Notes under the pieces: generated by a model
Database searches by the model: none
The model's input: the letters and a program-made list of their open reading frames with translations, nothing else
Told to the model about the DNA's origin: nothing
In this document: one piece after another, positions 1-6,989 of the stretch
Layout: the number at the start of each line of letters is the position of its first letter
How positions within the stretch are numbered: the stretch's first letter is position 1
Origin: UBA1413 sp964567485
Lineage (GTDB): Bacteria; Bacteroidota; Bacteroidia; Bacteroidales; Prolixibacteraceae
Reading direction: 5' to 3'
NCBI GenBank assembly: GCA_964567485.1
Contig: CAZMMX010000015.1
Location: 7,681-71,680 of the forward strand
DNA length: 64,000 nt
Made by a program: the position numbers and the translations under genes

Positions 1-29
1 TACACGACCTGAATATTGAAACACTGATT

Positions 30-1154
30 ATGAAGATAGCATATGATGCCAAAAGGGCTTTCCTGAACAAGGCCGGCCTGGGGAATTACAGCCGCAATAC
101 TCTTGTCGGCCTGAACAAATACTTCCCACAGCATCACTATCTTCTTTATACGCCCACTTTCAGAAACGATATCTTCAAGGAATATCCCTTTTTCAAGACG
201 GTGACCCCTCCCTCATGGGTGCCGGCTTTTGCCACGCCCCTGTGGCGTTCCTACCGGCTGGCCGCCCATGTGGAAAAGGAAAAACCCGATCTCTTTCACG
301 GTCTGAGTAACGAACTTCCCTCAGGGATCCACAAAACGGGGATTCGGTCGGTGGTGACCATCCATGACCTGATCTTCCTGAACTTCCCCGGTCTGTACAA
401 AGCCCTCGACAGGAAGATATACCTCGGAAAAGTGAAATATGCCTGTCAGGCTGCCGACAGGATCATCGCCACCAGCCGCCAGACCCGCAATGACCTGGTC
501 CATCACCTGGGCGTGGAGACCGAAAAGGTCGAAGTCCTCTACCAGGGAATCTCAGAGCGGTTTTTCCTCAACCACTATTCCGAAGAGTCGGGAAAAGTCC
601 TGAAACGCTACAAGCTGCCCTCGTCTTATATTCTGACGGTGGGAACCATCGAGGAGAGGAAGAACCAGCTGGGAGTACTCCAGGCCCTGCACCGCGGAAA
701 TATCGACATTCCCTATGTCATGGTGGGGAAACCCACCCGCTATACCGAAACGATCAGTCGTTATGTTGAAAAGCACCACCTGGAAGACAGGGTCTTCCTG
801 CTGCATGATGTGCCTGATTTCGACCTTCCCGTACTTTACCAGAAGGCGGCGCTCATGGTCTACCTGTCGCATTACGAGGGTTTCGGACTACCCATCATCG
901 AAGCTATGGCCTGTGGTTGTCCGGTGATCACCTCTTCGGTATCTTCGCTCCCCGAAATCGGGAACGATGCCGCCCTTTACTGCAACCCCCATGATGAAGA
1001 GGCGGTGATCAACATGCTGGAAAAGGTGACCGGGAATCCTGCCCTGGCTGCCGACATGTCGCAGAAAGGGAAAAAACGGGCCCGGATGTTTCATCCCGAA
1101 GACCGCACCAACGCGTTGATGGCCTTTTACCAGAAAGTGACCGGCGATGAATGA
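30..1154 (+). CDS. GT4-type glycosyltransferase (family 1 fold)
   Basis: Transfers a sugar from a nucleotide-activated donor, probably during surface polysaccharide or glycan assembly; donor and acceptor cannot be read from sequence. The 374-residue length fits a GT-B enzyme. The N-terminal domain has the glycine-rich AGLGNYSRN loop near residues 15-23. The C-terminal domain carries the E-x7-E signature (E283 and E291 in HYEGFGLPIIEAM), followed by CGCPVITSS, typical of GT4 donor binding. ATG at 30 begins MKIAYDAKRAF, the usual start for this group, although the frame is open to the left edge. The next gene starts inside its last codons, so the two are probably co-transcribed. Family assignment is firm, specific function unknown. 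Confidence 0.9.
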   Translation: MKIAYDAKRAFLNKAGLGNYSRNTLVGLNKYFPQHHYLLYTPTFRNDIFKEYPFFKTVTPPSWVPAFATPLWRSYRLAAHVEKEKPDLFHGLSNELPSGIHKTGIRSVVTIHDLIFLNFPGLYKALDRKIYLGKVKYACQAADRIIATSRQTRNDLVHHLGVETEKVEVLYQGISERFFLNHYSEESGKVLKRYKLPSSYILTVGTIEERKNQLGVLQALHRGNIDIPYVMVGKPTRYTETISRYVEKHHLEDRVFLLHDVPDFDLPVLYQKAALMVYLSHYEGFGLPIIEAMACGCPVITSSVSSLPEIGNDAALYCNPHDEEAVINMLEKVTGNPALAADMSQKGKKRARMFHPEDRTNALMAFYQKVTGDE

Positions 1155-1713
1155 ACAAGACCTCTCAGCAGCCTTGGAAACCCTCAGAAAAGGAGGCGTC
1201 ATCCTTTATCCTACCGATACCGTATGGGGTATCGGGTGCGACGCTACCAATGCAGAGGCCGTGGAGAGGATCTACGCCATTAAGAGGAGACCCGACCACA
1301 AAAGCATGCTGGTGCTCATGGAAAATCCTGCACTCCTCGACCGCTATGTTGAGGAGATTCCCGAAGTGGCCTGGGACCTGATAGATATTACCAGCACACC
1401 GCTAACCATTATTTACGACAAGGCACGCAACCTCCCTGCCAACCTGGTGGGAGAAGACGGCTCCATAGGCATCCGCTTCACCAAAGAGGCCTTTTCTGCG
1501 GAACTCATCAGAAGGTTCCGCAAACCTCTGGTCTCCACTTCTGCCAATATCAGCGGACAGCCGGCACCCTCCCTCTTTTCGGGCATTGCGGAAGAGATCC
1601 TACAGGCTGTTGACTATGTTGTCGAATACCGCCGTGACGAAACGACCCCCGTGAAGCCCTCCTCCATCATCAGGCTGGGAAGCAACGGCCGCATTGAGAT
1701 CCTCAGGCCCTGA
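1147..1713 (+). CDS. L-threonylcarbamoyladenylate synthase (Sua5/YciO/YrdC family)
   Basis: Members make threonylcarbamoyl-AMP from threonine, bicarbonate and ATP, the first step of t6A modification at tRNA position 37. The 188-residue protein has only the YrdC domain and lacks the C-terminal Sua5 extension. Visible signatures are YPTDTVWGIGCDA near residues 21-33, IKRRPDHKSM (the KRxxxKp basic patch) and the STSANISGQPAPS segment near residue 130. It overlaps the upstream glycosyltransferase by 8 bp, suggesting translational coupling, and ends at a strong bidirectional hairpin. YciO paralogues look alike, so whether this is the cell's main TsaC enzyme is uncertain. Confidence 0.88.
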   Translation: MNEQDLSAALETLRKGGVILYPTDTVWGIGCDATNAEAVERIYAIKRRPDHKSMLVLMENPALLDRYVEEIPEVAWDLIDITSTPLTIIYDKARNLPANLVGEDGSIGIRFTKEAFSAELIRRFRKPLVSTSANISGQPAPSLFSGIAEEILQAVDYVVEYRRDETTPVKPSSIIRLGSNGRIEILRP

Positions 1714-1730
1714 CCATTCCCTCCGCAATC

Positions 1731-1768
1731 ACACAAAGAGGCTGCCCGTGGGGACAGCCTCTTTGTGT
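1731..1768. terminator. Bidirectional intrinsic terminator
   Basis: Perfect 14-bp inverted repeat (1731-1744 pairing with 1755-1768) with a 10-nt loop. The A-rich and T-rich ends allow it to work on both strands. It lies between two convergent genes, the Sua5-family gene and mscL. Confidence 0.85.
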
Positions 1769-1793
1769 AATCACTCTTTCTGAAGGTTCCGGC

Positions 1794-2195
1794 CTATTTC
1801 TTGGCCAACAGGTCACGGATCTCGGTCAGAAGGGTCTCTTCCTTGGAAGGTGCCGGAGGCGGCGCAGGAGCCTCAGCTTCCTTCTTCTTCAGGGAATTCA
1901 GCGCCTTGATCACCAGGAAAATCACCAGCGCCACAATGACAAAATCAATGACGGTGTTGATCCAGGCGCCGTAATTCATGGTTACTGCAGGAACTTCATC
2001 CACCGCTTCCTTCAGGGTGATCTTCAGGTCGGCGAAATTTACCCCTCCCATCAAAACCCCAATGGGCGGCATGATGATGTCGTTGACGAACGAGGTGACG
2101 ATCTTGCCAAAGGCACCCCCAATGACCACTGCCACAGCCAGGTCAACCACGTTGCCCTTCATGGCAAACTCCTTGAATTCTTTTAACATTCCCAT
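1794..2195 (-). CDS. mscL: Large-conductance mechanosensitive channel MscL
   Basis: A homopentameric inner-membrane channel that opens under membrane tension and releases solutes during hypo-osmotic shock. The 133-residue protein matches the family length. The N-terminal amphipathic helix MGMLKEFKEFAMKGNVVDLA precedes TM1 (AVAVVIGGAFGKIVTSFVNDIIMPP), the most conserved part of the family; TM2 is near residues 73-95 (INTVIDFVIVALVIFLVIKA). The charged C-terminal helix ends EIRDLLAKK after an Ala/Pro linker. It is a single-gene unit with a plausible promoter just upstream and a shared terminator downstream. Confidence 0.97.
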   Translation of the reverse strand: MGMLKEFKEFAMKGNVVDLAVAVVIGGAFGKIVTSFVNDIIMPPIGVLMGGVNFADLKITLKEAVDEVPAVTMNYGAWINTVIDFVIVALVIFLVIKALNSLKKKEAEAPAPPPAPSKEETLLTEIRDLLAKK

Positions 2196-2246
2196 AAACT
2201 TGAATTTTTAGTTGTCGTAGTTTGTTCTGGTTTTTTAACCCAAGAA

Positions 2247-2277
2247 CAAATCTAATCTAAAAATTCCTTTCCTCCAA
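2247..2277 (-). promoter_or_regulatory. Predicted Bacteroidota-type promoter of mscL
   Basis: On the minus strand a -33 TTG (2277-2275), a 20-bp spacer and a -7 box TAGATTTG (2254-2247) match the TTTG/TAnnTTTG pattern known for Bacteroidota sigma-ABfr. It ends about 50 bp before the mscL start. Prediction by pattern only. Confidence 0.5.
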
Positions 2278-2320
2278 TATTTCGCCAGAAAAGATAGAAT
2301 GTTCAATTCAATGCGTAAAA

Positions 2321-3040
2321 TTACCTGACTTCCCTGACCTCTCCCGAACCGGCAATAGAAGAGTTCATGTTGGGATTTCCGTGGTAGTAGAGGTTCCCGG
2401 AGCCTGCGATTTTCACGTTAATATCGCCGTTGGAATAGACCCATGCGTTGCCGCTTCCAGCAATGCTCACCCTGATATCCCGGGCTTCATAATCCTTTGC
2501 CTTGAGATTCCCCGATCCCGATATGGAGGCCTGGAGTTCTTCTCCCGGCTTTTTATTGCCGATGACGATATTCCCTGAACCGGAGATGGAAACTTTTACT
2601 CTGCCGGCATCAAGTTGCGACAGATCGATACCCCCGCTGCCACTCACCGCCAGGTCCAGGATGCGGGAGGCTATCATTTTGCCGGCAACGATATCGCCCG
2701 AGCCCGAAACCGAAAGGCCCGTGATTTCAGGGAGGGTCACTCTGATGTTGATCTTCCCCGGCCTGAAACTCCTCGACAGCAAGTTTTTCGTGGAAAACCG
2801 GATGACCAGAGACCTGCCGCTCACTTCCGTAATGATCTCATCAAGGGTCGAATTCTCCGCCTCAATGGTGACTTTTTGCTCACTTCCCTGTTCCAGGGTG
2901 ACTCTCGCCGGAATACGCAGGCTGATCTCCGAAAACAGGGGTAAGGACCTCTCCTGGGTTTCTGCCGAGGCATTCCTGATGCCCGGAAGCAGAAATACCA
3001 CCATCAACAGGAACATTGCTCTTTTTTGCATCGCTTTCAT
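2321..3040 (-). CDS. DUF2807 (head GIN domain) secreted protein
   Basis: A 239-residue exported protein with a signal peptide (MKAMQKRAMFLLMVVFLLPG..., probably cleaved after ASA near residue 26). The rest is a run of beta-helix-like repeats with recurring SGSGxI and GSGN motifs (VSGSGDIVAG, VSGSGGIDLS, ISGSGNIVIG, ISGSGNLKAK, IAGSGNAWVY, IAGSGNLYYH, IAGSGEVREV), the hallmark of DUF2807. These are common Bacteroidota periplasmic or surface proteins sometimes called putative autotransporter adhesins, though no function is established. ATG at 3031 is an alternative start. Its upstream region contains a motif shared with the rimM upstream region. Confidence 0.85.
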   Translation of the reverse strand: MKAMQKRAMFLLMVVFLLPGIRNASAETQERSLPLFSEISLRIPARVTLEQGSEQKVTIEAENSTLDEIITEVSGRSLVIRFSTKNLLSRSFRPGKINIRVTLPEITGLSVSGSGDIVAGKMIASRILDLAVSGSGGIDLSQLDAGRVKVSISGSGNIVIGNKKPGEELQASISGSGNLKAKDYEARDIRVSIAGSGNAWVYSNGDINVKIAGSGNLYYHGNPNMNSSIAGSGEVREVR

Positions 3041-3474
3041 CTCTTTAAAATATTTAGTTACTATGGTGAAATTCGTGAAACAGATGTAATGACCATGTGG
3101 TTAATCATCACTGTTGGTGCATAATCGTGCATGGTCATTTCATACGTATATATGCTATTTAATGTATTGTACTTCAACTACATATCGAGGTAATGCCTAA
3201 TCGGTTCTTCACGCCCATGGAACTCGCATGGAGTAAATATACATGCCCTTTTGTGTTTGAAGCACCATGCTCGTTTCATCTGTTTAAATTATTACGTGAT
3301 TCTTTTTAATCATGTGAAAAATAGTAAATGCCTAATATTGGCATGGGTATCTCATGCCAGTGGTAATTTAGTATCATGAATATAAAGACGTCGGAAAATC
3401 ACCGTTGTTACATCTGTTGATATTTTTTTTTTCTTTGTCAAAACATCATCAACAGAACCTCACAAAGGAAAAAC
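3041..3474. other. 434-bp intergenic region with palindromes and shared promoter motifs
   Basis: This is the divergent gap between the DUF2807 gene and the thioesterase. No convincing gene is present. It holds an inverted repeat ATGACCATG/CATGGTCAT (3089-3097 and 3130-3138), a small hairpin GGCATG/CATGCC (3340-3358), a repeated AATGCCTAAT (about 3192 and 3327) and copies of the 11-mer TTACATCTGTT on the minus strand (3089-3079) and plus strand (3408-3418). A related TTTCATCTGTTT lies at 3274-3285. It is more AT-rich than its surroundings and could hold divergent promoters or a structured RNA; neither is proven. Confidence 0.5.
3077..3103 (-). repeat. 27-bp promoter-proximal repeat, copy 1 (upstream of DUF2807 gene)
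   Basis: Matches 4477-4503 at 25 of 27 positions; the two differences are adjacent at 3091-3092. It begins 37 bp upstream of the DUF2807 start codon, exactly the distance of the second copy from the rimM start. It includes the 11-mer TTACATCTGTT read on the minus strand. Probably a shared regulatory or promoter element. Confidence 0.6.
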
Positions 3475-3921
3475 ATGAATTTTCACCATTCCCACCCGGT
3501 ACAGATCAGGTTCAACGACACCGATCCTGCACAACATGTCAATAATTCGGTTTACCAGGAGTATCTTGACCTGGGGAGGCTGGCCTATTTCAAAAAGGTA
3601 ATGGGTCGTTCGATGGTTTTCGATGGCCTTTCCATGGTCATCGCCTCCATAAAAATCGATTTTTTCATTCCGGTAGTACAGGGGGACAGGATTAGGGTGA
3701 AGACGCGGATTTCGTCCCTGGGAAGCAAAAGTCTGGAGATGGTGCAGCAGGTCGTCAGAGCCGGGGAGGAGGCCCCCTGTGCCGTGGCCACCACCGTGCT
3801 GGTCTGTTTCAACTACCGCCATCAGCAGTCAGAGGTGATCCCTCCACGGTGGAGGGCGAAAATCGTCGCCTTTGAGCGGGGCGGGGTTGTCGAAAAACCG
3901 GGAAGCTCAGAGGTCCAGTAA
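3475..3921 (+). CDS. Acyl-CoA thioesterase, 4HBT hotdog fold
   Basis: Hydrolyses an acyl-CoA or acyl-carrier thioester; the substrate is not evident. The 148-residue protein is a single hotdog domain with the 4-hydroxybenzoyl-CoA thioesterase signature VQIRFNDTDPAQHVNNSVY near residues 8-26, in which the Asp of the NDTD run is the usual catalytic acid. Central strands (IKIDFFIPVVQGDRI, TRISSLGSKSLEM) follow the family pattern. It stands alone on the plus strand with its 3' end overlapping the convergent rimM by 15 bp. RBS-like AAAGGAAA precedes the ATG. YbgC/FadM-like relatives act in lipid or phenylacetate metabolism, but the context does not choose between them. Confidence 0.85.
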   Translation: MNFHHSHPVQIRFNDTDPAQHVNNSVYQEYLDLGRLAYFKKVMGRSMVFDGLSMVIASIKIDFFIPVVQGDRIRVKTRISSLGSKSLEMVQQVVRAGEEAPCAVATTVLVCFNYRHQQSEVIPPRWRAKIVAFERGGVVEKPGSSEVQ

Positions 3922-4440
3922 TCCCTCGGGAATACAGAGATGCAGTGACCTGCGGCTGTGGTCGGCTTCCAGGAGAAAGTCTTCATGGTAGGGGAGAAGG
4001 AGCTCCCTCTCCCCGCTGACCACGGTAAACACCAGGTTCCCTGAATAGTCGGCCTGGGCCGTGACCACCCCTGTAAATCCCTTTTCCCGGTCGCTAATGG
4101 TGTATCCTACCCAATTTTCCAATTTTCCGGTTTTTCTTTCTTCTGCCACCAGGGCTGATTCTTCGAGGAAGACCTTCAGTCCACATAATCTCCGGGCTGC
4201 ATGATCGTCATCAATCCACTCCAGGTCAACGCGTGCTGTTCCTGAGGAAAGAATCTGAATGCCTTGGTCCGCAACAAACCAGGGGACGGGAAGTCCATCG
4301 GTTTCGGCCATCAGCACACGGGCATTTTCCAGGGAGGCTTCCCGGGCAGGGTCAAAATCGAGAAGGAGGGAACCCCCGATTCCGTAAGGTTTCCGGAAGG
4401 TGCCGATAAAGATGCCCCCATCGGGTGATAACCTTTTCAT
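3907..4440 (-). CDS. rimM: Ribosome maturation factor RimM
   Basis: Binds S19 and assists assembly of the 30S head and 16S rRNA processing. The 177-residue protein shows the N-terminal RimM barrel (IFIGTFRKPYGIGGSLLLDF near residues 11-30, where the family has the G-x-hG-hrG pattern) and a C-terminal PRC-barrel (WVGYTISDREKGFTGVV, then LLPYHEDFLLEADHSRRSLHLCIPEGLLDL). It lies downstream of rpsP on the same strand, the classic order, but a strong hairpin (4562-4597) and its own upstream repeat suggest that it is also transcribed independently. Confidence 0.93.
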   Translation of the reverse strand: MKRLSPDGGIFIGTFRKPYGIGGSLLLDFDPAREASLENARVLMAETDGLPVPWFVADQGIQILSSGTARVDLEWIDDDHAARRLCGLKVFLEESALVAEERKTGKLENWVGYTISDREKGFTGVVTAQADYSGNLVFTVVSGERELLLPYHEDFLLEADHSRRSLHLCIPEGLLDL

Positions 4441-4476
4441 ACGTTTATATTATTTTGATATTCAGGTTCATCATGC

Positions 4477-4503
4477 GAAACAGATGTAATACCCATGTGG
4501 TTA
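4477..4503 (-). repeat. 27-bp promoter-proximal repeat, copy 2 (upstream of rimM)
   Basis: Second copy of the element at 3077-3103, with 25 of 27 bases identical and the same 37-bp distance to the start codon of the following minus-strand gene. It contains TTACATCTGTT on the minus strand. Conservation of both sequence and position suggests an operator or promoter rather than chance. Confidence 0.6.
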
Positions 4504-4561
4504 TTTGTTGTTTAGGGTCACCCGTGGGGCTTGGGGCGTGGAGGATGATGTTGTCAGGAAT

Positions 4562-4597
4562 AAGCATGCCATCCCGTGAACGGGATGGCATGCTTTT
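4562..4597. terminator. Strong hairpin terminator between rpsP and rimM
   Basis: A 15-bp perfect stem (4562-4576 pairing with 4581-4595) with a 4-nt loop, followed by T residues on the plus strand and preceded by an A at the mirror end. Read on the minus strand it follows rpsP and precedes rimM, so it probably ends or attenuates the rpsP transcript. The T-tract on the minus side is weak, so partial read-through or an RNA-processing role is possible. Confidence 0.65.
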
Positions 4598-4622
4598 AAA
4601 CCAACTGAAAAACAGTGGGTTA

Positions 4623-4677
4623 TTAGGATTCTGCCCCTTTTTCGGGAGCTTCTTCGGCAGCGGGAGCTTCTTCGGCA
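4623..4677 (-). repeat. 55-bp duplicate of the rpsP 3' end (assembly seam)
   Basis: Identical base for base to 4778-4832, on the other side of the N gap. It encodes the last 17 residues and stop of S16 (…EEAPEKGAES). The exact 55-bp length, repeated at the second gap of this window, indicates a de Bruijn k=55 contig overlap, so this is most likely the same locus written twice. Confidence 0.85.
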
Positions 4678-4777
4678 NNNNNNNNNNNNNNNNNNNNNNN
4701 NNNNNNNNNNNNNNNNNNNNNNNNNNNNNNNNNNNNNNNNNNNNNNNNNNNNNNNNNNNNNNNNNNNNNNNNNNNNN
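4678..4777. other. 100-N scaffold gap
   Basis: Exactly 100 Ns, the conventional unknown-length gap. Since the flanks overlap by 55 bp, the true gap may be nil, or may contain additional units of the Ala/Glu/Pro repeat in the S16 tail. Confidence 0.95.
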
Positions 4778-5428
4778 TTAGGATTCTGCCCCTTTTTCGG
4801 GAGCTTCTTCGGCAGCGGGAGCTTCTTCGGCAACCGGGGCTTCCACAGCTGCAGGAGCTTCGGTCACTTCCGGAGCAATTTCCACTGCGGCGGGAGCTTC
4901 TGATGCGGCTTTTTCGGCAGCTCTTTCGGCAGCCCGGGCAGCAGCCTGGTCGGCGGCTTCCTTGGCCAGGGCGGCATTGCGGGCATTCTGCGCAGCAGCA
5001 CGCTCCTCATTCACCTTGGCTTCAGCATCCAGCTTATTCTTACGCTCCTTATCGGCAGCATTTAACAAACTATCCTTCTTGGCCTCAATCTTGGCTTCAT
5101 TGGCGGTTTTCCAGATTTCAAACCTGCGCTCCGCCTCTTCTTCATTGAAGGAACCTTTTTTAACGCCTCCTAAAAGATGTTTTTTGTAGAGCACACCCTT
5201 GTACGATAAAATCGCCCGTACGGTGTCGGTGGGTTGTGCGCCTTTCTCAAGCCAATCGAGGGCTTTGTCGAATTCGAGATCTATGGTAGCAGGATTCGTA
5301 TTGGGATTGTACGTGCCAATCCTTTCAATATACCTGCCATCCCGTGGCGCCCTGCTATTTGCTACCACAATGTGGTAGAAAGCAAACCTTTTGCGGCCAT
5401 GCCGCGATAATCTAATTTTAACTGCCAT
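4778..5428 (-). CDS. rpsP: 30S ribosomal protein S16 with long C-terminal tail
   Basis: Residues 1-85 are canonical S16 (MAVKIRLSRHGRKRFAFYHI..., RDGRYIERIGTYNPN), a structural and assembly protein of the 30S body. The protein is 216 residues against about 80 in most bacteria. The extension has a GVKKGSF segment, a charged helix-prone stretch (about 95-170, rich in A, E, K, R) and a low-complexity Ala/Glu/Pro tail with EEAPAAEEAP repeats. Bacteroidota S16 proteins are usually extended, but the acidic tail is unusually long. The stop codon sits exactly at the gap edge, and tail length depends on how the gap is resolved. A -7-like TATCTTTG (5470-5463) lies upstream. Confidence 0.95.
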   Translation of the reverse strand: MAVKIRLSRHGRKRFAFYHIVVANSRAPRDGRYIERIGTYNPNTNPATIDLEFDKALDWLEKGAQPTDTVRAILSYKGVLYKKHLLGGVKKGSFNEEEAERRFEIWKTANEAKIEAKKDSLLNAADKERKNKLDAEAKVNEERAAAQNARNAALAKEAADQAAARAAERAAEKAASEAPAAVEIAPEVTEAPAAVEAPVAEEAPAAEEAPEKGAES

Positions 5429-5462
5429 AATTTCTCTGGTCTCTGTTTAAAAAAATGTGGCG

Positions 5463-5470
5463 CAAAGATA
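5463..5470 (-). promoter_or_regulatory. Possible -7 box of rpsP promoter
   Basis: TATCTTTG on the minus strand fits TAnnTTTG and ends about 35 bp upstream of the rpsP start. No -33 TTG/TTTG at the usual spacing is visible, so support is partial. Confidence 0.4.
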
Positions 5471-5646
5471 ATCCTTTTCTTTTATCCCTAAAACCCCAAA
5501 AACTTCTTTTCCTGCTGATTTATTCCCTTTTACCTTCTTTTCTTTAAAATTTCCCCATTTTTGTAAACCACAACGCAACCTTTCCGCGTTATTTTTATCT
5601 CTATGATTGAATCACCCCGGTTTATTGCCGGTTTAACCATTAGAAT

Positions 5647-6363
5647 ATGTCAAAAATGAGAATTTTACGTCATAGCGCCCTTTTGCTGGCGCTTTCCGTT
5701 TCCCTGGGCTCCTGCCTCAGCACCGACGATCCCCTGACAGGGTATGGTGACGCGTATATCATCGTGGAAGCATCGGGTCAGGATACCCTGAAGGGGTTGG
5801 GACTCCATGCTTTTTCCTATGCCGAGTTTTCGGAAGTCACGGCCACCGCCCCGGGTTCTGCGGCGATTCCATATACCCTGCAGGCTTATCTGGGATACAA
5901 ACAGGATTTTATCCTGGAGACGCCCCGTGCAGAATTCACCACGGCATTGCCTCTTGCAGGCACTTACCTCTTCTCGGCCAAGTTCTCCGACGGACAGCAG
6001 CTCGATTTTTCGAACGAACTGTATACCGATTACATCCTTCCGGCAGTGATCAAAACGGCGGTTTACAACACCACCGGACAGGCTGTTGAGGTCACCTGGG
6101 GGAGTGTTCTCCGGGCCAACTCCTTCAACGTGAAACTGATCGACAGCGAAGGAAAAACCCTCTTTCTTTCCCCGGAACTCAACAACTCAGTGACCGAATT
6201 CTCCATTGCCCGCGATACCCAGGGGTGGCAGACGGCCGGCCTCCCGGCCAAGGGAAATACGCTGACGCTTGAAGTGGCTGCCTACCTCAAGGAAAAAAAC
6301 TCCTCAATGAACAGGCTGCAGTGCATCTCCCGTGCGAGAACGACTGTGGTGTGGGGAGAATAA
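5647..6363 (+). CDS. Predicted surface lipoprotein of unknown function
   Basis: A 238-residue protein with a lipoprotein signal peptide: basic N-terminus, hydrophobic ALLLALSVSL, then GSC with Cys23 as the lipidation site. The residues after it (LSTDD) are acidic, which in Bacteroidota often marks lipoproteins exported to the cell surface. The remainder appears to be all-beta, with alternating hydrophobic strands that could form two immunoglobulin-like or fibronectin-like domains. I do not recognise a named family. It stands alone on the plus strand between rpsP and ruvC, so context gives no clue. Start at 5647 or 5656 (MRILRH) are both possible. Confidence 0.75.
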   Translation: MSKMRILRHSALLLALSVSLGSCLSTDDPLTGYGDAYIIVEASGQDTLKGLGLHAFSYAEFSEVTATAPGSAAIPYTLQAYLGYKQDFILETPRAEFTTALPLAGTYLFSAKFSDGQQLDFSNELYTDYILPAVIKTAVYNTTGQAVEVTWGSVLRANSFNVKLIDSEGKTLFLSPELNNSVTEFSIARDTQGWQTAGLPAKGNTLTLEVAAYLKEKNSSMNRLQCISRARTTVVWGE

Positions 6364-6434
6364 GGCGTCGTGAGTCTTGAATGTGGAGCCTGGAATCTTG
6401 AATCCCGGGTTTCCGATGGCCGCAGGGAAGGGGG

Positions 6435-6989
6435 TCATTTCACACGTCCGGGGTTTTTGCGGATGAACTCCTCCCAATTGCGGAATTCGCGGGTGGACGC
6501 CGGTTTGGATTGCTGGAGGTAGTGACAGATGGCCACGGCCACGGCATCGGTGGCGTCGAGTTCTTTCGGGAGGTCGGTCAGGTGAAAGCTTTTTTGGAGG
6601 AAATAAGAGACCTGTTCCTTGCTGGCTCTTCCCATTCCTGTGATCGACTGTTTCACCAGAAGAGGAGCATACTCGAAAATGGGCAGGGAATGAACCAGTC
6701 CCGCAGCCATGATCACCCCCTGGGCACGTCCCAGTTTCAGCATGGACTGGACATTCTTGCCGTAGAACGGGGCTTCCAGGGCCATCACGTCGGGCCTGAA
6801 TTCCTCGATAATCGCCAGTGCCCTCTCATGGAGATACTTCAACCGCTGGTAGTGATCATCGAATTTCCCGGGGCGCATAATGCCCAGGGTGAGGATCACC
6901 GGCTTATTTTCCCCGATCTGCACCAGACCATATCCCGTGACCGTCGTTCCCGGGTCAATACCCAGTATTTTATAGCTTTTTTTGCTCAT
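6435..6989 (-). CDS. ruvC: Crossover junction endodeoxyribonuclease RuvC
   Basis: Resolves Holliday junctions with RuvAB by symmetric nicking. The 184-residue protein carries the RNase H-like acidic residues: Asp in LGIDPGTTVTGYG near residue 10, Glu in ALEAPFYGKNVQSML and the late acidic pair in LDATDAVAVAICHY. I chose the start at 6989 (MSKKSYKIL) because its ATG overlaps the stop of the upstream EamA gene as ATGA; a longer frame starting at 7010 would add seven residues. ruvA and ruvB are not in the window. It ends the TPR-EamA-ruvC minus-strand run. Confidence 0.95.
   Translation of the reverse strand: MSKKSYKILGIDPGTTVTGYGLVQIGENKPVILTLGIMRPGKFDDHYQRLKYLHERALAIIEEFRPDVMALEAPFYGKNVQSMLKLGRAQGVIMAAGLVHSLPIFEYAPLLVKQSITGMGRASKEQVSYFLQKSFHLTDLPKELDATDAVAVAICHYLQQSKPASTREFRNWEEFIRKNPGRVK

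Noticed and set aside
4623..4832. A real duplication of the S16 tail
   Set aside because: The 55-bp identity on both sides of a 100-N gap, repeated at the second gap, fits an assembly overlap.
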